Made by a program: the position numbers and the translations under genes. 44,659 bases of DNA from a virus, in the IMG/VR virus record IMGVR_UViG_3300009788_001696, positions 1 to 44,659 of that record; one strand, given 5' to 3'. Positions 1 through 7,106 of the stretch are shown piece after piece. The notes below the pieces were generated by a model. That model was given only the letters and a program-made list of their open reading frames with translations, was not told the origin of the DNA and made no database searches. Position 1 is the first letter of the stretch, and the number at the start of each line of letters is the position of its first letter.

Positions 1-1
1 G

Positions 2-283
2 ACCGCGGTCAAAGAATTGCTCGCGCGTCCCAATGATAGCGCGGTGGAGCTTTACGGCACGAAAGCGGCATCGCGGATCCAGCAAATCTTCAACCAAGCC
101 GTCACGACGATCGCGCTCAAGATCGCCGAGGAGCATTGCCGCACACCCGAGATCGAAAACGAGATCAAGCGGCTCCTCGTCGAGGCCGTCAATAAAGCCT
201 TCCACGCGGACGGCGCACAAGAGCGACTCGTCGAGCGGATGGCCGACGCGGTCCGCAAAGCGATCACCGGGGATCGCTATTGA
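2..283 (+). CDS. Hypothetical helical protein, 5'-truncated by the window edge
   Basis: The frame is open from the first bases of the window, so the true start probably lies upstream; an internal TTG at 17 would give 88 residues. The product is charged and predicted mostly helical, with no motif I recognise. Its TGA overlaps the ATG of the downstream ATPase by one base (TGATG), so the two are probably translationally coupled and in one operon. It may be the C-terminal part of a DNA-binding or partner protein of the ATPase, but that is only inference from position. Confidence 0.6.
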   Translation, partial: TAVKELLARPNDSAVELYGTKAASRIQQIFNQAVTTIALKIAEEHCRTPEIENEIKRLLVEAVNKAFHADGAQERLVERMADAVRKAITGDRY

Positions 284-1980
284 TGAAGATCGCAACCGGG
301 CTATCGCTCCCGCCGGAGGCCGTCACCGAAACATTCGGGCTCCTCGCCGCGCGGGGAGCGGGTAAGACCAACACCGCGCGCGTCATCGCCGAGGAGATGT
401 TCGCGGCCGGGCTTCGCTTCGTCGCCATCGACCCAGTCGGATCGTGGCCCGGTCTGCGGTCCTCGCGCGATGGCAAAAAGAGCGGCATCCCGATCCCGAT
501 CTTCGGCGGGAAGCATGGCGATGTCCCGCTCGAGCGCACCGGTGGCAAGCTCGTCGCGAGCCTCATCGTCGAACAACATTTGAGCGCCGTCGTTGATGTG
601 TCCACGTTCGAAAGCGAGGCCGCGCGAAAGCAATTCCTTCTCGACTTCGCAACCGAGCTCTATCGCCTCAACGAGGAGCCGTTGCATTTGTTTCTCGAAG
701 AGGCGGACGACTACATTCCACAAAAGCCAATGCGCGATGAGGCGCGGCTTGTGCGCGCGTGGTCAAACATTGTGCGCCGCGGTCGAGCTCGCGGCCTCGG
801 GATCACTCTGATCACGCAACGGAGCGCCGTCGTCGCCAAGGACGTGCTGACTCAAGTCCAGACGTTGATTGCCATGCGGACGACATCGCCGCAAGACCGC
901 AAGGCCGTCGAGGCTTGGGTCCAATACAACGACCAGAGCCGCGACATTCTCGAAAGCCTTTCGAGCCTCGAAGATGGCGAAGCCTGGATCTGGTCGCCTC
1001 AGTTTCTCAAGGTGACCAAGCGCGTCCGCTTCCGCCTTTCCAAAACGTTCGACTCGGGTGCGACTCCGACGGTTGGCAAGCGACGACGCCAGCGGACGAT
1101 CGCCGATGTCGACGTCACCGCGATCCGCGGCTTGATGAGCGCGACCATCGAGAAAGCCGAGGCCGAGGATCCGAAGTTGCTCCGGCGCAAGCTCGCCGAG
1201 CTCGAAAAGCAGAACAGGGCGTTACGCCACCCGTACCCAACGCCGGAGCCCGTGATTGAACGCGTCGAAGTGCCGATCCTCACCGACGAGGCGCGCCGCG
1301 AGATCATCGACCTCAAGCGATCGATCCTCCACATCGGCAACCGGATGACCGAGCTCACCGACAAGATCGGGGCGGCTCCGAACGCGCCGAGGGTTTTGCC
1401 CAAACCGGCCCGCGCGAGGAGCTCCAACGGTAAGCCCGAGGGAGCGGGGACGGTGCTCGCCAAGGCTCCGCCGGGCTCCCGCACCGCGAGTCGAGTTTTG
1501 CCCAGTGGGCCGGTCGATCGCGGCATGAAGAAAGCCGAGCGGAAGATCCTCACCGCTCTCGCTCAACATGGGACGCTGTCATTGACTCAAGCGGCCATGA
1601 TCGCCGGCTACCGGCCGACCTCTGGCGGCGTCCGTAACGCCGCGAGCGCCCTCCGCACCATCGGCTATGTCGAGGGCTCCAATGCATCGCTCGACGTAAC
1701 TGAGAGCGGCCTCGGGGCCCTCGGGCCCGTCGAGGAGCTCCCCACCGGCGCGGCCCTCGCCGATCGTTGGTATGGCCAACTGAAGAAAGCCGAGCGGGAG
1801 ATCCTCAAGGCCGTCATCGACGCCTATCCGGGCACCGTCTCACTCGCCGAGGCGGCCGAGATCGTTGGCTACCGTCCGACGTCGGGCGGTGTCCGCAATG
1901 CCGCGAGCAAGCTTCGAACCCTCGCGCTCATCCTCGGCGGAAACACCGCGATGCGCGCGGCTCAAAGGCTGATCTCATGA
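283..1980 (+). CDS. HerA/FtsK-like P-loop ATPase (DUF87-type) with duplicated C-terminal helical module
   Basis: A 565-residue protein with Walker A AARGAGKTN at residues 22-30, a hydrophobic Walker B strand ending in Glu-Glu (LHLFLEEAD, about 134-142) and a sensor-like ITQRS near 177. This arrangement matches HerA/FtsK-type motor ATPases, which move or remodel DNA as rings. Residues about 230-370 are a charged, coiled-coil-prone linker. The C-terminus carries two copies of a roughly 50-residue unit, each with KKAER, a helix-turn-helix-like segment and GYRPTSGGVRNAAS, probably DNA-binding. ATG 283 is preferred over the in-frame TTG at 280 because it makes the TGATG overlap with the upstream stop. 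No NurA-like nuclease is visible beside it. A role in phage DNA metabolism or host takeover is inference. Confidence 0.85.
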   Translation: MKIATGLSLPPEAVTETFGLLAARGAGKTNTARVIAEEMFAAGLRFVAIDPVGSWPGLRSSRDGKKSGIPIPIFGGKHGDVPLERTGGKLVASLIVEQHLSAVVDVSTFESEAARKQFLLDFATELYRLNEEPLHLFLEEADDYIPQKPMRDEARLVRAWSNIVRRGRARGLGITLITQRSAVVAKDVLTQVQTLIAMRTTSPQDRKAVEAWVQYNDQSRDILESLSSLEDGEAWIWSPQFLKVTKRVRFRLSKTFDSGATPTVGKRRRQRTIADVDVTAIRGLMSATIEKAEAEDPKLLRRKLAELEKQNRALRHPYPTPEPVIERVEVPILTDEARREIIDLKRSILHIGNRMTELTDKIGAAPNAPRVLPKPARARSSNGKPEGAGTVLAKAPPGSRTASRVLPSGPVDRGMKKAERKILTALAQHGTLSLTQAAMIAGYRPTSGGVRNAASALRTIGYVEGSNASLDVTESGLGALGPVEELPTGAALADRWYGQLKKAEREILKAVIDAYPGTVSLAEAAEIVGYRPTSGGVRNAASKLRTLALILGGNTAMRAAQRLIS

Positions 1981-2462
1981 CGGGGCAAACGGAGCTCGAT
2001 TTCGACGCGCCACCGGTGACGCTCACAACGCGCGACACGAGCGTCGCGGCGTACCACGCGATCGAGTCCGAGGGCCTGTTGAGCGAGTGGCGGTTGCGCG
2101 TCTATCAAACCGTGTTCCGTCACGGGCCGATGACGAGCGGCGAGGCTTTTCAAATGATGCAAGGCAAGCTCCCCTCCGACGCGAGTCCGTTGTCACAATC
2201 GCGCGCGCGCTTCACCGAGCTCCGCGATCGTGGCGTGCTCAAGGAGACCGACGAACGGCCTTGTCGAGTGTCGGGCCGGATGTGCATTGAATGGGACGTC
2301 ACCTCGGCCTTGCCTCACGATCCGATCGGACGTAACAAGCCACCAACGCGCGCCGAGTTTCGCGAGGCCGCCATCGAGCTGCGCGCCATGTTCCGCGAGC
2401 GCGGTGACTTCTCGCCCGAGTTGCAACGCGTCTGTCAATGGATCTCAGCGAAAGGCCAGTGA
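1977..2462 (+). CDS. Small winged-helix-like protein downstream of the ATPase
   Basis: A 161-residue protein starting at the ATGA that overlaps the ATPase stop by four bases. Residues about 35-90 (RLRVYQTVFRHGPMTSGEAF, then a recognition-helix-like SQSRARFTELRDRGVLKE) read as a winged-helix domain. A polar tail follows, ending in a predicted helix. A DNA-binding partner of the upstream ATPase or a regulator is plausible from the coupling. Longer upstream extensions of this frame run inside the ATPase gene and are shadow. I do not recognise a named family. Confidence 0.75.
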   Translation: MTGQTELDFDAPPVTLTTRDTSVAAYHAIESEGLLSEWRLRVYQTVFRHGPMTSGEAFQMMQGKLPSDASPLSQSRARFTELRDRGVLKETDERPCRVSGRMCIEWDVTSALPHDPIGRNKPPTRAEFREAAIELRAMFRERGDFSPELQRVCQWISAKGQ

Positions 2463-3046
2463 TGACCGAAAAGAATACCTCAGCATTTTCAGCACAGATC
2501 GTTTTCTGTTTCATCGGGGCCGTCGGCGCCTGGACGATGGGCGCGATCGCTATCGGACGCGGCATGGTCGATTGCGAGTGCCCTGAGCAGAGCTCGACGC
2601 CGGTCGCCGCGCCCTCGACGTCGACATCACCGCCGAAGCCCTCGACGTCGCCGCCACCGCCGGAGCGTTGGCGTTTCGTTTCGGATCCGTCCAAGGTCCT
2701 CGGCCGTTGGGTCGATGCCGAAATTGGAACCGCAACCAAGGACGGCAAGATCGTCAACGGCGGGATCGAGATGACGTTCGAGGCCCGCGGCTCGAAGAGC
2801 AAGACGCCTTTCAACGTCAAGTTTTTGGCGCCGGACGATGGGCACATGAGCTCCGAAACGATCGGCGGCGGTTGCGGGTTCTATCCGCCGGAAGGCTCCA
2901 TGGCCCTGACACCGATGACCGCGTTTTGTCGTGGGTATGGCCTCGAGGATCGACTCGAAACCAAGATCACCATCGAGCGCCGCGCCGATCGGTTGAAGTT
3001 TGCGATCGATGGCGTGCTCAGTGGCGAGCTCGTCAAGGGCGAGTGA
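2462..3046 (+). CDS. Membrane-anchored hypothetical protein with Pro/Ser/Thr-rich linker
   Basis: A 194-residue protein starting MTEKN at the TGATG junction with the preceding stop. A single hydrophobic segment (about residues 9-32, containing AQIVFCFIGAVGAWTMGAIA) is followed by CEC and then a Pro/Ser/Thr-rich linker at about 42-65. The rest looks like a compact beta-rich domain with a GGGCGFYPPEG turn. It is probably a membrane-tethered protein with its C-terminal domain outside the cytoplasm. It sits inside the ATPase operon. Its function is unknown; superinfection exclusion is one possibility, but no motif shows it. Confidence 0.75.
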   Translation: MTEKNTSAFSAQIVFCFIGAVGAWTMGAIAIGRGMVDCECPEQSSTPVAAPSTSTSPPKPSTSPPPPERWRFVSDPSKVLGRWVDAEIGTATKDGKIVNGGIEMTFEARGSKSKTPFNVKFLAPDDGHMSSETIGGGCGFYPPEGSMALTPMTAFCRGYGLEDRLETKITIERRADRLKFAIDGVLSGELVKGE

Positions 3047-3050
3047 TGCG

Positions 3051-3233
3051 ATGCACTGGAAGTGGGGAGATTTCGTCGCGCTACGGAAACGGCGCGCGAA
3101 TGAAAAGTGTGAACCGGCTGGCTTCAGGACTGGGAAGCGAAGCAAGCGCACCTCGCGGCGCATTCGCAAAGCTAAGGATCGGCTCGTGAAACTATTGAGA
3201 CGACATCGACGCTTCAGCTCAGGAAAGGTATGA
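3051..3233 (+). CDS. Small highly basic protein (60 aa)
   Basis: Starting at ATG 3051 the product begins MHWKWGDFVALRKRRANEK and is very rich in Arg and Lys, with a basic amphipathic C-terminal half (RRIRKAKDRLVKLLRRHRR). An ATG at 3046 in another frame overlaps the upstream stop more neatly but encodes a less protein-like sequence, so I prefer 3051. It could be a nucleic-acid-binding peptide. It lies between two genes of the same operon with only a few bases on each side. Confidence 0.45.
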   Translation: MHWKWGDFVALRKRRANEKCEPAGFRTGKRSKRTSRRIRKAKDRLVKLLRRHRRFSSGKV

Positions 3234-3239
3234 CCGAAA

Positions 3240-3506
3240 ATGCGAGGTTTCAAACCGGATCCGGTCCTTTGGTCGAAGATCAACCAAGCGATCCTCGACG
3301 AGAACGCGGCGACCGTGATGGTAACGATGATCTCGGGCTTGTGCGCGATCATCCAGTCGTCGGGAGTCGTCACCGACGAGGATCACGCGCGCGCCCATCT
3401 CGCCGCAATGCTCATCTCGCCCGACAACCGCGAGGGCGTTGGGTCGTTGCGGGAGATGATGGAGATCGAGCTCAAAACGCTCGATGACGGGAAGTGGATC
3501 ACGTGA
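3240..3506 (+). CDS. Hypothetical protein (88 aa)
   Basis: The frame starting MRGFKPDPVLWSKINQAI gives an 88-residue acidic, mostly helical protein with a central hydrophobic stretch (VMVTMISGLCAIIQS, about 25-40). The other ATG at 3230 opens a low-complexity Arg/Asp-rich frame that looks like shadow. It ends in a GTGA overlap with the next gene. No family is recognised. Confidence 0.6.
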   Translation: MRGFKPDPVLWSKINQAILDENAATVMVTMISGLCAIIQSSGVVTDEDHARAHLAAMLISPDNREGVGSLREMMEIELKTLDDGKWIT

Positions 3507-3781
3507 TCACCCGTCGCGCGATGATCGTCGGTTCGGTGGCGAGCGTTGCGAGCTCGATGGTCCACGGTGTGCCTACAATGGACCACGTTAGGCCTACATT
3601 CGGCCGACCGTTGATCCTCGACATCCTCCGCGCTCAGTTGGAGATCGAGCACTACTTTTTTTGCGCGCTACACGTCGAGGTCCCTTGCGACAACCTCATC
3701 AACATCACGATCGAGGCCGGCCAATACGCGCGCCTTGAAACCATCGAGCTCGACATCGAGGTTGTCGAAGCTACAAAATGA
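3503..3781 (+). CDS. Small protein with twin-arginine-like N-terminus
   Basis: GTG at 3503 overlaps the preceding TGA (GTGA), giving 92 residues starting VITRRAMIVGSVASVASSMV. The Arg-Arg pair followed by a weakly hydrophobic, small-residue stretch resembles a Tat or Sec-type signal, and the mature part is acidic with YFFCALHVEVPC. An in-frame GTG at 3494 is an alternative start. It is the last gene of the plus-strand operon; its stop lies at the edge of the terminator stem. Function unknown. Confidence 0.5.
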   Translation: MITRRAMIVGSVASVASSMVHGVPTMDHVRPTFGRPLILDILRAQLEIEHYFFCALHVEVPCDNLINITIEAGQYARLETIELDIEVVEATK

Positions 3782-3828
3782 AAAGTGCCCCCCCACGCTC
3801 CCGGAGGTGACCGGTTACGTGAGGGGGC
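3774..3828 (-). terminator. Rho-independent-like terminator of the leftward late operon
   Basis: Arms at 3787-3797 (GCCCCCCCACG) and 3818-3828 (CGTGAGGGGGC) pair over 11 positions with one mismatch. Read on the minus strand, the stem is followed by ACTTTTCATTTT, a T-rich tract. It lies about 48 bases past the stop of the last late gene and between convergent operons. It has no T tract in the plus direction, so it serves the minus strand best. Confidence 0.65.
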
Positions 3829-3875
3829 TGGGCTCGACCCAAGTCGGAGCTTGGGCGAGGGAGTTTGCAGGCTGG

Positions 3876-4433
3876 CTATTTTCTTTTCGCGTCTAGTTCT
3901 TTGATGATTCGAAGTCTTTCGCGCATAACTTGGCTCACGAGCTCAGGCCGCTTGAGCTGTCGCCACTGGCCGCGCTTGGTCTGTTGCATGCCGCACAAAA
4001 TCTTGAGTTTGGGCTTGTTGAAGCCTTGGAAGCTGAACAGCCATTGCCAGAACAACGCGCCCCCGACTTTCTCGCGACACATGTCGCGGTTGATCGTGAT
4101 GTAGCGCGCGCCGGTTTGGAGGTTGGTCCGCCAATCTTCGAGGAGCTGTCGCCGCTTGTCGCATTCGGGAGTGAATCGGCTTTTTTGACACTCGGGATAG
4201 TTGCGCAAACGGATCTGGAGGATCCCAACGTACTCTTCGCGGCCGACGACGTTTTTGGCGTGAGGCCTCCAACGGCTTTCAAACTCGCCCATCGAGATCA
4301 TCGTCACCGGATCGAAGTGATGCTCGACGGCGAGCCGACTAATCACGCGGGCGTATGGGCGCGCGACCGCGTCGGACATGTTCGGGATCGCGCACTGCAA
4401 AGCGGCGATGATGTAACTAAGCGGTCGGATCAT
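3876..4433 (-). CDS. SLT-type lytic transglycosylase
   Basis: A 185-residue protein starting at ATG 4433 (MIRPLSYIIAALQ). The segment MISMGEFESRWRPHAKN (residues 45-61) followed by an EEYVGILQIRL region is the Glu-Ser active-site arrangement of Slt-family enzymes, with Glu52 the probable catalytic acid, and the hydrophobic N-terminus may be an export signal. These enzymes cleave the MurNAc-GlcNAc bond of peptidoglycan. Longer extensions of this frame to 4850 lie inside the upstream gene and are shadow. The start overlaps the upstream gene by 17 bases. It is the last gene of the late operon and may act in lysis or as a virion muralytic enzyme. Confidence 0.8.
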   Translation of the reverse strand: MIRPLSYIIAALQCAIPNMSDAVARPYARVISRLAVEHHFDPVTMISMGEFESRWRPHAKNVVGREEYVGILQIRLRNYPECQKSRFTPECDKRRQLLEDWRTNLQTGARYITINRDMCREKVGGALFWQWLFSFQGFNKPKLKILCGMQQTKRGQWRQLKRPELVSQVMRERLRIIKELDAKRK

Positions 4434-4881
4434 CTCGATAGTGCGTCGGCGTGTTTCCGAAGTCGCGGATCCGGTCGAAGAAAGTCGACTCGAAGTCGGC
4501 GGCCTCGTGGCTTTGCTTTGCCTTGAGCTCGGCGGACTCCGAGGCTTGGTGCAATTCGAATTGTTCGACGAGGTGTTCACCAACGCGGCGATGTTGCGAG
4601 CAAAGGCGAGCCGCGCTCGTGTCGTAAGCGACGATCGCGCGCGTGCCTTGCCCGTATTGGCTCCCCGCATCGCCATCGACGAGCGCGCCGATGATCGCGT
4701 TGCGTCGCGACTGTGCGGCGATGGGGACGGGATCGGTCGCGACTTGGCCGCACGCGACACACGTCGGCACCTCGGGCGGATTTTCTTTTTCGTGTCTGTT
4801 TTGACGAACGACGGACCACACGAGCGCGCCGACGGCTGCGATGCCGACAAGGAGCATCACGATTGTCTGGATATCTGGCAT
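4417..4881 (-). CDS. Single-pass membrane protein with Cys-x2-Cys/Cys-x2-His motif
   Basis: A 154-residue protein with a strong ribosome-binding site (GGAGGG, 8 bases before the ATG). One N-terminal membrane segment (IVMLLVGIAAVGALVWSVV, about 6-24) is followed by a basic stretch, suggesting a cytoplasmic C-terminal domain. CVACG (about 41-45) and LCSQH (about 92-96) could together bind zinc. The C-terminal half is polar and helical. It sits among lysis genes; an accessory lysis or membrane role is inference. Confidence 0.7.
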   Translation of the reverse strand: MPDIQTIVMLLVGIAAVGALVWSVVRQNRHEKENPPEVPTCVACGQVATDPVPIAAQSRRNAIIGALVDGDAGSQYGQGTRAIVAYDTSAARLCSQHRRVGEHLVEQFELHQASESAELKAKQSHEAADFESTFFDRIRDFGNTPTHYRDDPTA

Positions 4882-4925
4882 GGAGAAACCCTCCGAGGTT
4901 GCTCAGGTTTTGAGTTTGGAAAAAG

Positions 4926-5606
4926 CTACTTAGGGGACACTGGCACTGGGCGAGCCGGCGCCTGCGGTGGCGCTGCCTTTTTTGCGGCCGCAAGTTTCCG
5001 CTCGATCTTCGCGATGGTCACGTCCGCCAGAGCTGACGCTTCGAGTGCGGCCTTCTCGTCGAGAGGTTCGAGGCTAGCTGACGCCTTGGCGCCGCGCGAT
5101 TGCGCTTTGGCGGCGGCGAGTTGTGCTCCGTAAAGGTCGCGATCCAGTTTTTGTTTTTCAAATGCGCGCCGTTCGGCCTCGTATTCCCGAAGCGCCTGTT
5201 CTTCGATCCTTTGCTGCATATCGTAGGACGCTGCCGCTTCACGATCGAGCGACCCACCGACGAACACCGTAGGCACACCAACAACGGTGAGCGCGCCGAG
5301 GAGGATGCCGCCGATTTTCTTCCACGGGGTTTCGGTGATCGCGCCGTTGGCTTGCTGGATCCGCGACTTTGGAGGCTCGTCCTCCTTGTCGCGGATGCGC
5401 TCGACGTCGTTCTCGGCTTTTTCAACGCGCTCGGTGACGCTCTCGACCTTGGACTTCACTTCGCCCATGTCGATCTTGATGCCGGTCATGGTCTTATCGA
5501 GCGCGCCGATCTTGCCGTGGAGCTCCTTGCGATCTTCGCGTTGCTCCTTGCGATCTTCCTCGCGCGTGCGGCGTAGCTCCTTTGCGAATTCTGCGATCTC
5601 GGTCAT
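4926..5606 (-). CDS. Coiled-coil single-TM protein, holin-like
   Basis: A 226-residue protein: a long charged coiled coil (residues about 1-85, rich in KELRRTREEDRKEQREDRKE-type heptads), one hydrophobic segment (IGGILLGALTVVGVPTVFVG, about 98-117), then a second Ala/Glu/Lys coiled region and a Pro-rich tail. Its start overlaps the GH73 endolysin stop by four bases (ATGA). An N-terminal coiled coil before one membrane span resembles XhlA-type holin accessory proteins, although this protein also has a long C-terminal domain. Holin or spanin-like function is inferred from position and topology. Confidence 0.65.
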   Translation of the reverse strand: MTEIAEFAKELRRTREEDRKEQREDRKELHGKIGALDKTMTGIKIDMGEVKSKVESVTERVEKAENDVERIRDKEDEPPKSRIQQANGAITETPWKKIGGILLGALTVVGVPTVFVGGSLDREAAASYDMQQRIEEQALREYEAERRAFEKQKLDRDLYGAQLAAAKAQSRGAKASASLEPLDEKAALEASALADVTIAKIERKLAAAKKAAPPQAPARPVPVSPK

Positions 5607-6349
5607 GCCGCCGCCGCTTCCGCGAGGCCGGTGCGCCAGTTTTGCATTTTCGACATCTCAGCTTCGAGCTCCTTGAGACGGCGGTTCATCTCGTCGAGCG
5701 TGCCGGTTTCAATCTCGCCCGGAGGTGGCGGTGCGAGTGTCTTGTCAGAGCTCGCGCCAACGAACGCCTCGACGACCGGCATGAATTGACGATAGAGCGC
5801 CAAGACGCCGCCCCGGCCGTTGCGGCCGTCGTAATAGAGATCCGGCGGTGCGGTGAAGTAGCCAGCGCGATAGAGCTCCGTCACAAATTCGTAAACGTCC
5901 GCGTCATCACCGTCGGCCTCGACGATCGCATCCCAACAATCCTGATAACGGTTTGGCTTGCCGTTGTGCGGCGTCGTGTCGACACCGAGGAATCGGCAAT
6001 AGTCGCGCACTCCCTCCTCGAGCGTGGGGAACGCGCGAAAGTTGGTCCGCGGATCCTTCGGCGTGTACCACTCGACAACCCATTTTCCATCGCGCATGAT
6101 CCGCTCGTTGCACTTGAATTGGCAAACCTGGCCACGCCAACCGCGACCGGGTCGGATGTTGCCGATGTTGTTGTTGAGGATCGATTTCCAAGCGCCGGTT
6201 TCGAGCGCCGATTGAGCGACGATGAGACAGAGGGACGCCGCGTCCGGTGCGTCGCCGGTGATCTCCGCGTAGCACTTCGAAACGTGAGGCATGAGATCGC
6301 CCGCGCTGATCGACGTGTTGACCGTCTTGACGATTTGAAACTTGCTCAT
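5603..6349 (-). CDS. Endolysin, GH73-type N-acetylglucosaminidase
   Basis: A 248-residue protein. The N-terminal half contains AQSALETGAWKSILNNNIGN (residues 45-64), the hallmark of FlgJ/AcmA-like glucosaminidases, with Glu50 as the likely catalytic acid. The C-terminal 40 residues form a short Pro-rich linker and an Asp/Glu-rich helix. No signal peptide is seen, so release would need a holin. It is coupled by four-base overlaps to genes on both sides. With the SLT enzyme downstream, the phage encodes two glycan-strand cleaving activities. Confidence 0.85.
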   Translation of the reverse strand: MSKFQIVKTVNTSISAGDLMPHVSKCYAEITGDAPDAASLCLIVAQSALETGAWKSILNNNIGNIRPGRGWRGQVCQFKCNERIMRDGKWVVEWYTPKDPRTNFRAFPTLEEGVRDYCRFLGVDTTPHNGKPNRYQDCWDAIVEADGDDADVYEFVTELYRAGYFTAPPDLYYDGRNGRGGVLALYRQFMPVVEAFVGASSDKTLAPPPPGEIETGTLDEMNRRLKELEAEMSKMQNWRTGLAEAAAA

Positions 6350-6621
6350 GCTTTCCTCGGCGGGTGTTGTGGGTGGGGTGTTTCGACCTTGGTGATTTCG
6401 TCTTGCGGCGCGCGCGCGAGGACCTCGTCGATGCTCCCGATGAGCACGTTGAGATCGACGCCTTTCTTTCGAAGGTCATCGAGCGCGTCGAGGGCGGCTT
6501 TGAGCTCTAACTTTTCGAGGGCCGGCTTGGCTCGCACGAGATCGGGGATGAGCCCGAGGACCTCACGCGCGGTGTCTCGAAGCTGTCGGAGCTCCTCGAC
6601 CTCGACCTCAACTTTGGACAT
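6346..6621 (-). CDS. Small coiled-coil protein upstream of the endolysin
   Basis: A 91-residue acidic, helical protein (MSKVEVEVEELRQLRDTARE...) with heptad-like Leu spacing and a Pro/His-rich C-terminus. Its ATGA overlaps the endolysin start, so it is cotranslated with it. No clear Shine-Dalgarno sequence precedes the ATG; an inverted repeat begins ten bases upstream. The family is not recognised; an endolysin partner is possible by context only. Confidence 0.6.
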   Translation of the reverse strand: MSKVEVEVEELRQLRDTAREVLGLIPDLVRAKPALEKLELKAALDALDDLRKKGVDLNVLIGSIDEVLARAPQDEITKVETPHPQHPPRKA

Positions 6622-6800
6622 GTGGATAGTGCGCCATAATTACGACGTAAATACGGCGTAGTTATGCGCCGTTGGGATGGAACACCTTTCCGGCGTCCGG
6701 TTTTGCCGTCGCGAAGTATGCAACGATCCCGGGTGTTTCCGATGGAACATGGCAACTTGCTCTTTTTGCCAAACTGACCGCTTTTGCTTGAGCGCTCAAG
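6622..6800 (-). other. Intergenic gap with two inverted repeats
   Basis: This is one of the few non-coding gaps inside the late operon. An imperfect inverted repeat pairs 6631-6644 (GCGCCATAATTACG) with 6657-6669 (CGTAGTTATGCGC), with one bulged base, enclosing two TACGNCGTA palindromes. A perfect 16-nt palindrome GCTTGAGCGCTCAAGC occupies 6786-6801 at the stop of the upstream lipoprotein gene. Neither is followed by a T tract on the minus strand, and I could not place a convincing promoter. A processing site, attenuator or protein-binding site would all fit. Confidence 0.5.
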
Positions 6801-7106
6801 CTACTCGCAGAGGCCCGCCTCGTCGCAGTCCTTGGCCGCGGTGAGGCACCCGACCGGGTAGCGGATCCCCTCCTTGGCCTCGGCCTTCGAGGCGCCCGCA
6901 CACTGCTTTTCGCAACGGGGCTGAGGCATGCCGCAACCCTTGCCAGGATCGATGGATTCCAGGTTCTGGCACGCGGACGAACAATCACCCGCGCCATCCG
7001 GCGGCGGCAGAGGGGGCGGCTCAGGCTCCGGCGGGGGCCAGGTACAGCCGGCGGCGAGGAGCGCCGCACCTACATACGTCCAACATATATTTGCGCGCCG
7101 TGTCAT
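6801..7106 (-). CDS. Cys-rich lipoprotein with Pro-rich stalk
   Basis: A 101-residue protein starting MTRRANICWTYVGAAL at the ATGA overlap with the upstream protease gene. A hydrophobic signal ends in the lipobox LLAAGC, followed by a Pro/Glu stalk (WPPPEPEPPPLPPP) and a domain with several spaced cysteines (CSSAC, GCGMPQPRC, EKQC, DCDEAGLC) that probably form disulfides. It should be an outer-envelope lipoprotein. A Pro-rich lipoprotein near the endolysin recalls Rz1-type outer spanins, but the Cys-rich domain is unlike Rz1. Surface modification of the host is an alternative. Confidence 0.7.
   Translation of the reverse strand: MTRRANICWTYVGAALLAAGCTWPPPEPEPPPLPPPDGAGDCSSACQNLESIDPGKGCGMPQPRCEKQCAGASKAEAKEGIRYPVGCLTAAKDCDEAGLCE

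Noticed and set aside
2668-3189. Plus-strand ORF overlapping the membrane protein
   Set aside because: Low-complexity Arg-rich shadow of the gene at 2462-3046.
3876-4850. 324-codon version of the SLT gene
   Set aside because: The N-terminal half is the shadow of the membrane gene at 4417-4881; transglycosylase sequence begins at ATG 4433.
5100-6661. Long plus-strand ORFs opposite the lysis genes
   Set aside because: Antisense frames that stay open because of high GC; composition unlike protein and no ribosome-binding site.
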